Assembly (NCBI RefSeq): GCF_039533685.1
Contig: NZ_BAAATZ010000002.1
Coordinates: forward strand, 248,001-312,000
Source: Actinocorallia aurantiaca
GTDB lineage: Bacteria > Actinomycetota > Actinomycetes > Streptosporangiales > Streptosporangiaceae
Length of the DNA: 64,000 nucleotides
Direction of reading: 5' to 3'
The notes beneath the pieces were generated by a model. That model saw only the letters and a program-made list of their open reading frames with translations, made no database searches and was not told where the DNA came from. Positions 9,246 through 17,417 of this stretch are shown here, piece after piece. Every line of letters starts with the position of its first letter. The first letter of the stretch is position 1. The translations under genes were made by a program, and so were the position numbers.

Positions 9246-10015
9246 GCGCGGGGCGCCAGGGCGTAGACGCGGGCGGGGCTGCCGGTGCCGCCGACGATCG
9301 GCAGCGGCGACACGACGAGCATCGCGCCGGTCGCGGGGAGGCGGTCGAGGTTCTGAAGCTGGGTGAGCCCGTACTTGTCGGCGCCGAGCAGGTGGTGGTG
9401 GACGGGGAACGGCGGCTCCATCCCGCCGGCCTGGCCCGCGTCGATGCCGACGGTCTCCACGCCGAAACCGCTGATGGGAGAGGCCGCGAGCCACTCGGCG
9501 CCCGCGACGGACACGCCCGGAGTATGGGGGCCGCCGTCGTCGGCGTTGGCGAACGCGGCGGCGTCACCGGAACGGGAGCTCCAGCCGGTGCGGAACAGCA
9601 GCCAGCCGCCCTCGGGAAGCGGCCCGTTCTCGGCGACCCGCGCGTCGAGGTGGTCGGGCCCGAGCAGGAAGTCGGGGTCCCCGGCGACCTCGTCGGTGAA
9701 GTCGATGACGACGGCGGGCCCGACGAGGCGGGACGGCGGGATCCGGTCGACGCTCAGCCCGTCCCTGCCGGTCGCCCAGTGCACGGGCGCGTCCAGGTGG
9801 GTGCCGGTGTGCTCGCCGGTGTGGATGTTGTTCCAGCTCCAGAACGGGCCGTCGGCGTCGAAGTCGCTCACCTTCTCCAGCGACAGCGGGATGGTGTTGG
9901 CGAACGGCTCCGGCAGGCTCAGCACCGGCGTCGCGGGACTGAGCGGGGAGGTCAGGTCGAGGATCTCGACCTCGCCTCCGGACAGGGCGGACAACAGGCT
10001 GGAGATCACGTCCAC
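9242..10015 (-). CDS. Cyclase-family / kynurenine-formamidase-like metal hydrolase
   Basis: 257 residues of the cyclase (KynB-like) family. The signature HTGTHLDAPVHWATG near residue 70 gives the metal-binding His and Asp residues. A second set, GFGVETVGIDAG and PVHHHLL, follows near residues 185 and 205. Known members hydrolyse formamides or cyclic amides, such as N-formylkynurenine, using Zn or Mn. No kynureninase or tryptophan dioxygenase lies nearby, so that role is not assumed. Coupled by a 4-bp overlap to the ThDP enzyme downstream, which suggests that it feeds or uses the same keto-acid intermediate. Confidence 0.85.
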   Translation of the reverse strand: MDVISSLLSALSGGEVEILDLTSPLSPATPVLSLPEPFANTIPLSLEKVSDFDADGPFWSWNNIHTGEHTGTHLDAPVHWATGRDGLSVDRIPPSRLVGPAVVIDFTDEVAGDPDFLLGPDHLDARVAENGPLPEGGWLLFRTGWSSRSGDAAAFANADDGGPHTPGVSVAGAEWLAASPISGFGVETVGIDAGQAGGMEPPFPVHHHLLGADKYGLTQLQNLDRLPATGAMLVVSPLPIVGGTGSPARVYALAPRA

Positions 10016-10090
10016 GTGCGAAACCTTCCGAGAAGAACTGCGAACACCCAGTTTGGACCACGCAGACCCCCTGCGACCAGCCCGAATGGG

Positions 10091-10501
10091 TCAGTGGTGG
10101 GCGTGGGCGTACTCGTCGAGGCGGCGAAACATGGCGGCGAGCATCAGGGGGAACATTGCGATGTGCGCGGCCGTCATCAGGCCCATGCCGTCGATCACGC
10201 CCAGCCAGAGGAGCGGGAACAGCGGGACGACCGGCACGAACATGGCGACGCACATTTCCAGCGTCGCAGGCCACTCATGGCCGCGGAAACGCATCCAGAC
10301 AGCCATGCCGACGGACATGTTGAACCCCATCAACAGGTAGGCGAGCTCGGGATCGCGGTCGTAGGAGAGGTCGACCCCCAGGAGGGGCCACACCGGGTCG
10401 AGGGCGAACATGCCCGCGAACATGGCGATGATCATCTCGAGGTAGTGGAGGGCGAAGCGGCCCCAGTGGCGGGTCCGGGTGGTCTGTAGCGGTTCGTCCA
10501 T
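10091..10501 (-). CDS. Small polytopic membrane protein of unknown function
   Basis: 136 residues with four hydrophobic segments (around residues 18-36, 55-70, 80-100, 105-125), many Met residues and a C-terminal EYAHAHH tail. The Met/His richness could mean metal handling, but no defined metal motif is visible. I do not recognise a named family. It is divergent from the GlxA-type regulator 97 bp away, a common arrangement for a regulator and its target. The ATG lies after a weak Shine-Dalgarno site. Confidence 0.7.
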   Translation of the reverse strand: MDEPLQTTRTRHWGRFALHYLEMIIAMFAGMFALDPVWPLLGVDLSYDRDPELAYLLMGFNMSVGMAVWMRFRGHEWPATLEMCVAMFVPVVPLFPLLWLGVIDGMGLMTAAHIAMFPLMLAAMFRRLDEYAHAHH

Positions 10502-10598
10502 GGCCTGACTGTCACCGCGGCTCGCACGGACGCCCAGCGATCGTCCGGGGGAGGTCGGAAAACTTGGGATCCCTGTCCTGCCGACCTAGAGTCGGGAC

Positions 10599-11576
10599 AT
10601 GGAAGGGCGAAAGGTCGTCGTGGTCGGCTACCACGCGGCGGAACTCCTCGACATCGCGTGCGTGACGTCGGCGTTCCTCGCGGCGAACGTCCAGACGCGG
10701 AGGCCGTACTACGACGTGTCCCTGGCGACGCCCGGAGGACGGCCGATCACCTGCGGGAGCGGGCTGGCGCTGCAGGGGCAGCAGACTCTCGAACGGCTCA
10801 CCGGGCCGCTCGACACCCTCATCGTCTCGGGAGGGCCGGGGCACGAGGACGCCGCCGCGAACACAGTGATCGTCGGGCACGTCCGGCGGCTCGCGCGGGA
10901 GAGCCGCCGTGTCGCCTCGGTGTGCACGGGCGCCTCGATCCTCGCGGCGACCGGCCTGCTCGACGGGCGGCGCGCCACCACCCACTGGAGGTTCGCGAGC
11001 GAACTCGCCGCCCGGCATCCCGCGATCACCGTCGATCCCGATCCGATCTTCATCAGGGACGGCGGGGTCAGTACGGCCGCCGGCGTCACCAGCGCACTCG
11101 ACCTCACGCTCGCGCTCGTCGAGGAGGATCACGGTCCCACCCTGGCCCGCGACATAGCCCGCTACCTGGTGACGTACCTTCAGCGCCCCGGCAACCAGGC
11201 GCAGATGAGCATGTTCACCGCACCCCGTCCCACCAGCGACGGGTTGGTCGACCGGATCGTCGAGCACATCACCACCCACCTGGCCGGCGACCTGACCGCA
11301 GCCGTCCTCGCCGCCGCCGCGGGCGTCAGCGAACGCCACCTGACCCGCTTGTTCCTCAAACACCTGGGCCTGCCTCCGGGCCGCTACGTTCGCCGCGTCC
11401 GCACCGAGGCCGCCGCCCACCTCCTCGTCACCACACGACTCCCCGTCTCCTCCATCGCCACCCGCTGCGGCTTCGGCACTCCCGAAACCCTCCGTCAGGC
11501 CTTCACCACCCGTTACGGCATCTCCCCCGCCCGCTATCGCCAGACCCAGACCCGCCCCCTCACGACCGCGCTCTGA
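10599..11576 (+). CDS. GlxA-family AraC regulator with DJ-1/PfpI domain
   Basis: 325 residues in two parts. Residues 5-190 form a class I glutamine-amidotransferase-like (DJ-1/PfpI) domain, with VCTGASILAATGLLDGRRAT containing the nucleophile-elbow Cys. Residues 220-320 carry two AraC helix-turn-helices: LAAAAGVSERHLTRLFLKHL and SSIATRCGFGTPETLRQAFT, then the RYGISPARYRQ closing motif. GlxA-like proteins usually activate catabolic or stress genes in response to a small ligand. The likeliest target is the divergent membrane protein gene. The start ATG follows TCGGGAC, a weak Shine-Dalgarno site. Confidence 0.92.
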   Translation: MEGRKVVVVGYHAAELLDIACVTSAFLAANVQTRRPYYDVSLATPGGRPITCGSGLALQGQQTLERLTGPLDTLIVSGGPGHEDAAANTVIVGHVRRLARESRRVASVCTGASILAATGLLDGRRATTHWRFASELAARHPAITVDPDPIFIRDGGVSTAAGVTSALDLTLALVEEDHGPTLARDIARYLVTYLQRPGNQAQMSMFTAPRPTSDGLVDRIVEHITTHLAGDLTAAVLAAAAGVSERHLTRLFLKHLGLPPGRYVRRVRTEAAAHLLVTTRLPVSSIATRCGFGTPETLRQAFTTRYGISPARYRQTQTRPLTTAL

Positions 11577-11579
11577 CGT

Positions 11580-11822
11580 TTAGCGGTAGGGCTCGCGGTA
11601 GAGGTCGTCGTGGACCTAGCGATGGACTTCCGCGCGGGCTTCTCGGAGGGTGGGGCCTCCCGTGTAGCGCTGGTTGCGGGCATGGCCCACCGATTCGATC
11701 AGGTCCGTTCGACGGAGGGCGCGGAGGTCCGCCAGGGCCTGGTCTCGGGTGAGGTCGTCCGCCGTGAGCCTCGTATCCGGCCGGTCTCCATCGGGCTGGA
11801 GCAGGACCCGCTGCGGCAGAAG
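11580..11822 (-). pseudogene. Remnant of a winged-helix C-terminus (possibly Fic-family)
   Basis: On the minus strand an open stretch reads LTADDLTRDQALADLRALRR, then IESVGHARNQRYTGG, the pattern of the winged-helix tail of Fic-family and similar proteins. A TAG at 11616-11618 interrupts it; in the same frame it continues VHDDLYREPYR before a TAA. There is no start and no N-terminal domain, because the piece begins at the promoter of the next gene. I read it as a decayed gene fragment. The family assignment is weak. Confidence 0.35.
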
Positions 11823-11836
11823 TAAGTGATTACTTA
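11823..11836. promoter_or_regulatory. Inverted repeat in the promoter of the DUF2236 gene
   Basis: TAAGT-GATT-ACTTA: 5-bp arms around a 4-bp centre, about 50 bp before the DUF2236 start, within an AT-rich patch (ATTACTTATACT) that also looks like a -10 region. It is the kind of site bound by TetR- or MarR-type repressors. No adjacent regulator gene is intact. Confidence 0.4.
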
Positions 11837-11882
11837 TACTGATGTCCCGGTTCTCAGGGAGCACCACTCGAGAGGAGCCCCC

Positions 11883-12602
11883 ATGGCGGCTACAAGTTCC
11901 GGATCCCTGCTGCGGCGCTACGTGCGGGACCGCCGCTACCGCCTGACGATGCCCCGCGCCGCCGCACTGCAGTTCCTGCACCCGGCGATCGCGGCCGGGG
12001 CGGCACAGCACGCCCAGTTCCCCGACGACGTGTGGATCCAGCTCGACCGGGCCCTGCCCCTGACGCTCGCCACGGCCCGCGAGGGCTCCCGTCTCGGTCA
12101 CCGCGTCCGGGACCTGCACGGCCATGTCACCGGTCAGGACGATCTGGGCCGCCGCTACCACGCGCTCACGCCCGAGATCTTCCACTGGGAGCACGCCACC
12201 TTCGTCGACGCGCTCTTCACCATGATCGAGGTGTTCGACCGCCCGCTCGGCCCNNNNNNNNNNNNNNNNNNNNNNCTCTACCAGGAGTGCTGCGACTGGT
12301 ACCGCTCGTACGGCGTCAGCGAGCGCCCCCTGCCTTCCGACTGGCACGCCTTCACCAAGTACATGGACCGCATGTGCGAGACCGAGCTCCAGCTCACGCC
12401 CAGCGCCGAGGCACTGACCCGACAGCTGCTCGAACCCTGCCCCTGGAAGTTCCGCCGGATGCCCGAGTACGCGGTCCGCGGCATCCTCCCCCCGCGTGTC
12501 CGCACCCTGCTCGGCCTGCCCTGGAACGACGCCGACGCCCGCCGCTTCCGTACCTACGCCATCACCGTCCGCACGAGACACCGCCTCCACCTCGGCCTGT
12601 GA
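11883..12602 (+). CDS. DUF2236 / MpaB-type oxygenase-like protein, crossed by a gap
   Basis: Resembles the DUF2236 (MpaB, rubber-oxygenase-like) family of heme-dependent actinobacterial proteins: LTMPRAAALQFLHPAIAAG near residue 20, then HALTPEIFHWEHATFVDALF near 95 with conserved His residues, and a helical C-terminus ending at RTHRLHLGL-like sequence. The ATG at 11883 has GAGGAG 6 bp upstream. A run of 22 N (12254-12275) lies in the coding region near residue 125. The frame is kept across it only if the true length there equals 22 modulo 3, so the exact protein is uncertain. The reaction is unknown. Confidence 0.75.
   Translation: MAATSSGSLLRRYVRDRRYRLTMPRAAALQFLHPAIAAGAAQHAQFPDDVWIQLDRALPLTLATAREGSRLGHRVRDLHGHVTGQDDLGRRYHALTPEIFHWEHATFVDALFTMIEVFDRPLGXXXXXXXXLYQECCDWYRSYGVSERPLPSDWHAFTKYMDRMCETELQLTPSAEALTRQLLEPCPWKFRRMPEYAVRGILPPRVRTLLGLPWNDADARRFRTYAITVRTRHRLHLGL
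12254..12275. other. Assembly gap (22 N)
   Basis: Twenty-two undetermined bases inside the DUF2236 gene. The frames on both sides match the same protein family without a shift, so the placeholder length is at least compatible with an intact gene. Confidence 0.99.
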
Positions 12603-12698
12603 CCTTTCGTCTCGCTATTCTGCGCGGTCCTGCGGTGCCGGACGGCTCGCGGAGCATGGCCTGGAAAAGGGCGGGACCGTGGCCGGTGTGTACTCGGC

Positions 12699-13709
12699 TC
12701 ATGGGGCAGGGGGCGGCGGAAGGAGTGCGCCCGTCGCGGCGGTGGCGTAGCGGCGGGCCAGGAGTGCGAAGGCGTGCTTGAGTTCGGGCGGGCCGATGAC
12801 CTCTATGCCGGCGTCGAACCCGCCGACGGCGGCGGCGAGGGCGGGCCATGACCACGAACCCAGCAGGAGTCGGCAGCGGTCCGGGCCGAGTTCCTCGACG
12901 ATTCCGTCGCGGGTGTACCGGGACACGACGGCGGCGGGCAGGTCGAGGATCACCTCGCCGCGGCACGGCCAGTCGCCGGAGGCGTCGGAGCCCCGGAACC
13001 TGCCGGTGATGAAGGCGGCCACATCGCCTCCGGGCAGCTCGCGCGGGACGAAGCGGGGGCCTGCGGGGGTGCGCGGGGTGATCCGGTCGGCGCGGAAGAC
13101 GCGCCAGTCCGCGCGGTCGAGGTCCCAGGCGACGAGGTACCAGCGGCCGCCCCAAGCGACGAGATGGTGGGGTTCCACCCGACGTGGCGGAGCTTGGCCG
13201 CCGTCCCGACCGGCCTCCGGCGGGGACTCGTAGGCGAAGCGCAGTACCTCGCGGGCGTGCACGGAGGCGCTGATCGCCATGAGCACGCCGCCGTCGGCCT
13301 GCGGGACCGGCCGGGCCCCGGGCCGCTCGACGGCGGTGACCTGGAGGGCTTCGATCCGGCGGCGCAGCCGCGCGGGCATGGTCTGGCGGACGGTGGTCAG
13401 CGCGCGGGCGGCGGCCTCCTCGATGCCGGCACCGGTGACGACGGCGGTCTGGAGCGCGACGGCGAGGGCGACGGCCTGCTCGTCGTCGAACAGCAGTGGG
13501 GGCAGGCGGGTGCCGGCCTCGAGGCGGTAGCCGCCGTCGGGTCCCTTGACCGCCGCGACGGGGTAGCCGAGTTCACGCAGGCGGTCGACGTCGCGGCGCA
13601 CCGTGCGCGGGCTGACGTCCAGCCGCTCGGCCAGCAGCGCTCCGGGCCAGTCCCGGCGCGCCTGGAGCAGCGAGAGCAAGGACAGCAGCCGCGCTGAGGT
13701 CTTCTGCAT
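12699..13709 (-). CDS. WYL-domain (YafY-type) transcriptional regulator
   Basis: 336 residues. N-terminal HTH_11: SARLLSLLSLLQARRDWPGA, then LLAERLDVSPRTVRRDVDRL, and a wing with GYPVAAVKGPDGGYRLEAG. The WYL domain occupies residues 145-230 (VEPHHLVAWGGRWYLVAWDL, with the WYL-like core), followed by the C-terminal WCX region. It is divergent from a VOC-family gene 100 bp away, which is the typical target arrangement. The start is unsure: ATG at 13709 or 13718, neither with a well-spaced Shine-Dalgarno site. WYL proteins respond to unknown ligands or nucleic acid. Confidence 0.9.
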   Translation of the reverse strand: MQKTSARLLSLLSLLQARRDWPGALLAERLDVSPRTVRRDVDRLRELGYPVAAVKGPDGGYRLEAGTRLPPLLFDDEQAVALAVALQTAVVTGAGIEEAAARALTTVRQTMPARLRRRIEALQVTAVERPGARPVPQADGGVLMAISASVHAREVLRFAYESPPEAGRDGGQAPPRRVEPHHLVAWGGRWYLVAWDLDRADWRVFRADRITPRTPAGPRFVPRELPGGDVAAFITGRFRGSDASGDWPCRGEVILDLPAAVVSRYTRDGIVEELGPDRCRLLLGSWSWPALAAAVGGFDAGIEVIGPPELKHAFALLARRYATAATGALLPPPPAP

Positions 13710-13809
13710 GCTCCGCATTATCGCCGTGAGAACAGGACACGACCTGGCCTCTTCTCCTGGAAACGTGCTCCCTGAGCAGGACAGAAGAAATCGACGGGTA
13801 GGAGCCCTC

Positions 13810-14235
13810 ATGTCCGTGAACGCCGTGACCCACCTGAACTTCCGAGGCGACGCCCGCGCGGCGCTCGCCTTCTACCGCTCCGTGTTCGGAGGGGAGATGG
13901 TCATGGTCACCTACAAGGACGCCGGGAACGTCCAGGACCCGTCCGAGGCCGACCAGGTGATGTGGGGCCAGGTGACGGCTGACAGCGGTTTCCGTGTCAT
14001 GGCCTACGACGTGCCCTCGTACATGCCCTGGAGCCAGGGCGAGAACGCGTTCTTCGTCTCGTTGCGCGGAGAGGCGGCCGAGGAGGTCACCGCCTACTGG
14101 GAGGGACTCTCCGACGGAGCGACCGTCGTACAGCCGCTGGGACCCGCCCAATGGGCGCCCCTGTACGGGATGCTGAAGGACCGTTTCGGCGTGACCTGGG
14201 TCGTGGACGTCGTCAACGAGTACAACGCGTCCTGA
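13810..14235 (+). CDS. PhnB-like VOC-fold protein
   Basis: 141 residues of the PhnB/3-demethylubiquinone methyltransferase-like branch of the vicinal oxygen chelate superfamily. Marks are NAVTHLNFRGDARAALAFYR, with the FYxxxFGG turn, and a C-terminal FGVTWVVDV. Most members have no known activity; some bind metals or small toxic compounds. The ATG follows a GGGAGCC-type site (TAGGAGCCCTC). Divergent from the WYL regulator, so probably regulated by it. Confidence 0.85.
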   Translation: MSVNAVTHLNFRGDARAALAFYRSVFGGEMVMVTYKDAGNVQDPSEADQVMWGQVTADSGFRVMAYDVPSYMPWSQGENAFFVSLRGEAAEEVTAYWEGLSDGATVVQPLGPAQWAPLYGMLKDRFGVTWVVDVVNEYNAS

Positions 14236-14293
14236 CCGCCGTCGGCCGGGCGGAGAGACCTCCGCCTGGCCGGCGAGCGCGCCGAACGGACTT

Positions 14294-15547
14294 CTACGGC
14301 CGTCCGCGGTCTACTGAAACGTACTGTTCCAGGTGGTCGACCACCGCGCGCGCGTCGTCCTCGATGCCGCAGAGGAACGTGGATCTGCGCCGCCGCAGCA
14401 CGGGCAGCCCCAGCGCGTACAGGCCCGGGCTGTCGACCAAGCCTCCTTCGTGGCGGAGCCGGCCCTTCTCGTCGATCACGGGGACGTCGAGCCACGTGTA
14501 GTCGGGGCGGAAGCCCGTCGCCCAGATGACGGAGCGGATCTCGCCGCTTCCCAGGTCGATCCGCAGCCGTGGTGACGCGGGGACGCTCGTCGGAGTGAAA
14601 CGTTCGGGAGGGCCGACCTCCGCGTCGCGTCCGGACGTGCGGGCCCACTCGTCGAACGCGTCCAGCAGGCGCTCCATCTTGAGGTCGGCGAGGGAGACGA
14701 CGTTGCGCAGGCCGCCGGAGAACAGTGCGTGGCCGTCCCGGACGGCTGCCAGACGGCCCACCAGCTCGACGCCCATCGAGGTGAGCGTGTTGAGGTCGAG
14801 CGTCGTCCGCTCCGGCGTGCCGACGAGCTGCGGCGAAGGCAGACGCCTGGCACGGGTGAGGTCCTCGACCTCGTCGTACCGCTGGTCCCACACTCCGGAG
14901 GCGTCCATCCACCACAGTACGTCGCGGCCGCGGTAGGTGCGCGGCAGCCGCACGTGCTCGCCCGTCGAGAGGGTGACGGGCCTGCCCGAACGGCGTAGCT
15001 CGGCCGCCAGCTGCACGCCCGTCGCCGATCCGCCCACGACGAGCACGCCGCCGTCGGGGAGCTGGGAAGGGGCGCGGTAGTCGAACGGTGTCAGCTGTTC
15101 GACGTCCGGCGGCAGTGTCTCCGCGAGCGACGGCACGACCGGCCGGTTGCAGGCGCCGCTCGCGATGACCACCGCCGTGGCGTGGAGTGTTCCGTCGCTC
15201 GTGGTCAGCTCGTAGCCGTCACCGTCCCGCCGGACCGACGTGACGTCCACGCCGGTCCGGACGGGGGCGTCCGAGGTCTTGGCGAAGCGCTCGATGAGCT
15301 CGGCGACCTCCCGGGCGCTCATGTAGCCGTCCGGGTCCGGGCCCTCGTAGGGAAGGCCCGGCAGGCGGCTCTGCCAGTTCGGCGTGAGCAGCCGCAGTGA
15401 CTCCCAGCGTTCGTTCTTCCAGGAGTTCGCGACCTCGCCCCGTTCGAGCACGACATGGTCGATGGACCGCGCGCTGAGGAAGTGGCTCGCGGCGAGGCCC
15501 GCGTGCCCCGCGCCGATGACGACCGTGGTGCGGTGCTCGACGGTCAT
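14294..15547 (-). CDS. Flavin-containing monooxygenase-like FAD/NAD(P) oxidoreductase
   Basis: 417 residues. The FAD Rossmann motif VIGAGHAGLAASHFL lies near residue 11, and RWESLRLLTPNWQSRLPG near 47 is typical of the CzcO/TrkA-like monooxygenase group. The NAD(P) motif VVGGSATGVQLAAEL is near 170, and the conserved ATGFRPDYTWL is near 345. It probably hydroxylates or oxidises a soft nucleophile; the substrate is not predictable. The start ATG is 5 bp after the OsmC stop, so the two form an operon. The pairing with a peroxide-detoxifying protein suggests redox stress or sulfur oxidation. Confidence 0.88.
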   Translation of the reverse strand: MTVEHRTTVVIGAGHAGLAASHFLSARSIDHVVLERGEVANSWKNERWESLRLLTPNWQSRLPGLPYEGPDPDGYMSAREVAELIERFAKTSDAPVRTGVDVTSVRRDGDGYELTTSDGTLHATAVVIASGACNRPVVPSLAETLPPDVEQLTPFDYRAPSQLPDGGVLVVGGSATGVQLAAELRRSGRPVTLSTGEHVRLPRTYRGRDVLWWMDASGVWDQRYDEVEDLTRARRLPSPQLVGTPERTTLDLNTLTSMGVELVGRLAAVRDGHALFSGGLRNVVSLADLKMERLLDAFDEWARTSGRDAEVGPPERFTPTSVPASPRLRIDLGSGEIRSVIWATGFRPDYTWLDVPVIDEKGRLRHEGGLVDSPGLYALGLPVLRRRRSTFLCGIEDDARAVVDHLEQYVSVDRGRP

Positions 15548-15552
15548 GCTTC

Positions 15553-16101
15553 TCAGGCGACTTCGACGGTGACGTCGGTCGGGTTGGTGAGGGCGTCGAA
15601 GACGGCGGAGCGCTTCTGCGACTGGGCCACGAGCGCCTCGATGTCCTGGCGGGAGGCGTCGGCGTCGATGTTGAAGGTGACCTTGATGTCGTTGTAGCCG
15701 TTGCGGACGTCGCTGTCGCCGAGGATGCCGCGGATGTCGTGGTTGCCCTCGATGACCGCCTCGACCGAGCGCAGCTGGATGCCCCGGTTCTGCGCCACCG
15801 ACGCCACGCCCGCCGTCAGGCAGCTCGCCAGGCCGACGAGGAGGTACTCGATCGGGGTGACGCCGTTGTCCTCGGCCGCGAAGACCGCGGGGTGGTCGGC
15901 GTCGAAGACGGACTCGGTCTTGTGGGACTGCTCCTGGCCGAGGCCGTGGAAGTTCTGGATCTTCGTGGTGCTGTGGACGCCGTTCTGCCACGTGGAGGTG
16001 GCCCTCCAGGTGAACTGGGCGGCCTCGGGCGCGCTCTTGAGCGCCTCCCGTGCGTCCAGCAGCGCCTGTACGTTCACTCCGTTGGAGACCGTGGTCGTCA
16101 T
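15553..16101 (-). CDS. OsmC-family peroxiredoxin-like protein
   Basis: 182 residues with the OsmC fold: TPIEYLLVGLASCLTAGVAS near residue 80 contains the resolving Cys of LASCLT. The usual first catalytic Cys position is harder to place, so it may belong to the YhfA-like branch lacking one thiol. Members reduce organic hydroperoxides using thiols. It heads the operon with the monooxygenase and is divergent from metX, sharing a 92-bp promoter region. Confidence 0.87.
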   Translation of the reverse strand: MTTTVSNGVNVQALLDAREALKSAPEAAQFTWRATSTWQNGVHSTTKIQNFHGLGQEQSHKTESVFDADHPAVFAAEDNGVTPIEYLLVGLASCLTAGVASVAQNRGIQLRSVEAVIEGNHDIRGILGDSDVRNGYNDIKVTFNIDADASRQDIEALVAQSQKRSAVFDALTNPTDVTVEVA

Positions 16102-16193
16102 GTGGTGCGATGCCCCTCTACGTCGGTATCTTCCCCCGATTTCCTACTCGGAAGCTTGACAATACACCTGGTGAGACGGGCAACATAGCCCCT

Positions 16194-17390
16194 ATGAAGG
16201 AGCCGATTCCGACACCCCCGGCAGGCTCCGTCGGCACCGTCGAGACACGACACCTCGACCTGCCCGACCCCGTCCGGCTCGACTGCGGACGGGAACTCCA
16301 CCCGGTCCGGGTCGCCTACGAGACCTACGGAACCCTCTCGCCGCGGCGCGACAACGTCATCCTCGTCTGCCACGCGCTCAGCGGCGACGCGCACGCGGCG
16401 GGCGTGGCGAAGACGCCGCCGGCGGAGAGCGCACGCGACGGCTTCGGCGCGGCGGAGCGCGACGGGACGTCGGCCAAGGGCCTCGGCTGGTGGGACGGGA
16501 TGGTCGGCCCCGGCAAGGCGTTCGACACCGACCGCTTCTTCGTCGTCGCCACGAACATCCTCGGCGGATGCGGCGGGACGACGGGCCCGTCCTCGACCGA
16601 CCCCGCGACGGGCAGGCCGTACGGGCCGGACTTCCCCGTCATCACCGTCGCGGACATGGTCAGGGTCGAACGCGCCTTCCTGGACGCCCTCGGCATCGAG
16701 CGGCTCGCGGCGGTCGCGGGCGGCTCGCTCGGCGGGATGCAGGCGCTGGAGTGGGCGGTCCGCCACCCCGACCAAGTGGACGCCGTCGTGGCGATCGCCA
16801 GCACGCACGCCCTCCACCCGCAGGGCGTGGCCTGGAACGCGATAGCCCGCGAGGCGATCATGCGCGACCCCGACTGGCAGGGCGGCCGCTACCAGGGGAC
16901 GGGCCGCAGGCCCGACGCCGGCATGGGCGTGGCCAGGATGGTCGGACACATCACGTACCTGTCCGCGCCCGCGCTGGAGGACAAGTTCGGACGGCGGCTC
17001 CAGTTCGCCGACGACATCAGGCACACGATCACCGAGCCGGAGTTCGAGGTCGAGAACTACCTGCGCCACCAGGCCGCCGCGTTCGTCAGGCGCTTCGACG
17101 CCAACACCTACCTGTACCTCTCGCGGGCGCTGACGTACTTCGACCTCGCGCGGCAGCACGGCGGCGGATCGTTGAAGCGGGCGCTGGAAGACGTGTCCGC
17201 CCGGACGCTGCTGATCTCGTTCAGCTCCGACTGGCTGTACCCGCCGTCCGCCTCGCAGGAGATCGAGGAGGCGCTGCGCGAACTCGGCAAGCCCGTCGAG
17301 GCGCACGTGATCGAGGCGCCTTACGGCCATGACTGCTTCCTGCTGGAGGAAGCACGGCAGACTCCCATCATCCGCCGCTTCCTGTCCTGA
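16194..17390 (+). CDS. metX: Homoserine O-acetyltransferase MetX
   Basis: Transfers acetyl (or succinyl) from CoA to homoserine, the first committed step of methionine synthesis in the cytoplasm. This 398-residue alpha/beta-hydrolase has CHALSGDAHAAG near residue 60, the nucleophile elbow GGSLGGMQALEW near 178, the Asp of SSDWLYPP near 345 and the His of YGHDCFLLEEA near 378: a full triad. The ATG at 16194 is close to a TTGACA element at 16156, a possible -35 box. It is 27 bp upstream of metY, the next enzyme of the pathway. In many actinomycetes the order is reversed (metY then metX). Confidence 0.96.
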   Translation: MKEPIPTPPAGSVGTVETRHLDLPDPVRLDCGRELHPVRVAYETYGTLSPRRDNVILVCHALSGDAHAAGVAKTPPAESARDGFGAAERDGTSAKGLGWWDGMVGPGKAFDTDRFFVVATNILGGCGGTTGPSSTDPATGRPYGPDFPVITVADMVRVERAFLDALGIERLAAVAGGSLGGMQALEWAVRHPDQVDAVVAIASTHALHPQGVAWNAIAREAIMRDPDWQGGRYQGTGRRPDAGMGVARMVGHITYLSAPALEDKFGRRLQFADDIRHTITEPEFEVENYLRHQAAAFVRRFDANTYLYLSRALTYFDLARQHGGGSLKRALEDVSARTLLISFSSDWLYPPSASQEIEEALRELGKPVEAHVIEAPYGHDCFLLEEARQTPIIRRFLS

Positions 17391-17417
17391 AGCGATCTCG
17401 TCTAGGAAGAGACCCCT

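Noticed and set aside
7470..9266. 598-codon plus-strand frame over the ThDP enzyme
   Set aside because: Antisense shadow; composition dominated by Gly, Glu, Arg and Val without domains.
9242..10015. Kynurenine pathway assignment for the cyclase-family gene
   Set aside because: The motif fits the family, but no tryptophan dioxygenase or kynureninase lies nearby, so the specific function is not supported.
11610..11825. 71-codon plus-strand frame before the DUF2236 gene
   Set aside because: Antisense to the winged-helix remnant and without domain or ribosome-binding site.
16120..16193. Riboswitch (SAM type) before metX
   Set aside because: Only 92 bp separate the divergent starts, with no conserved SAM-riboswitch core or strong multi-stem fold visible.
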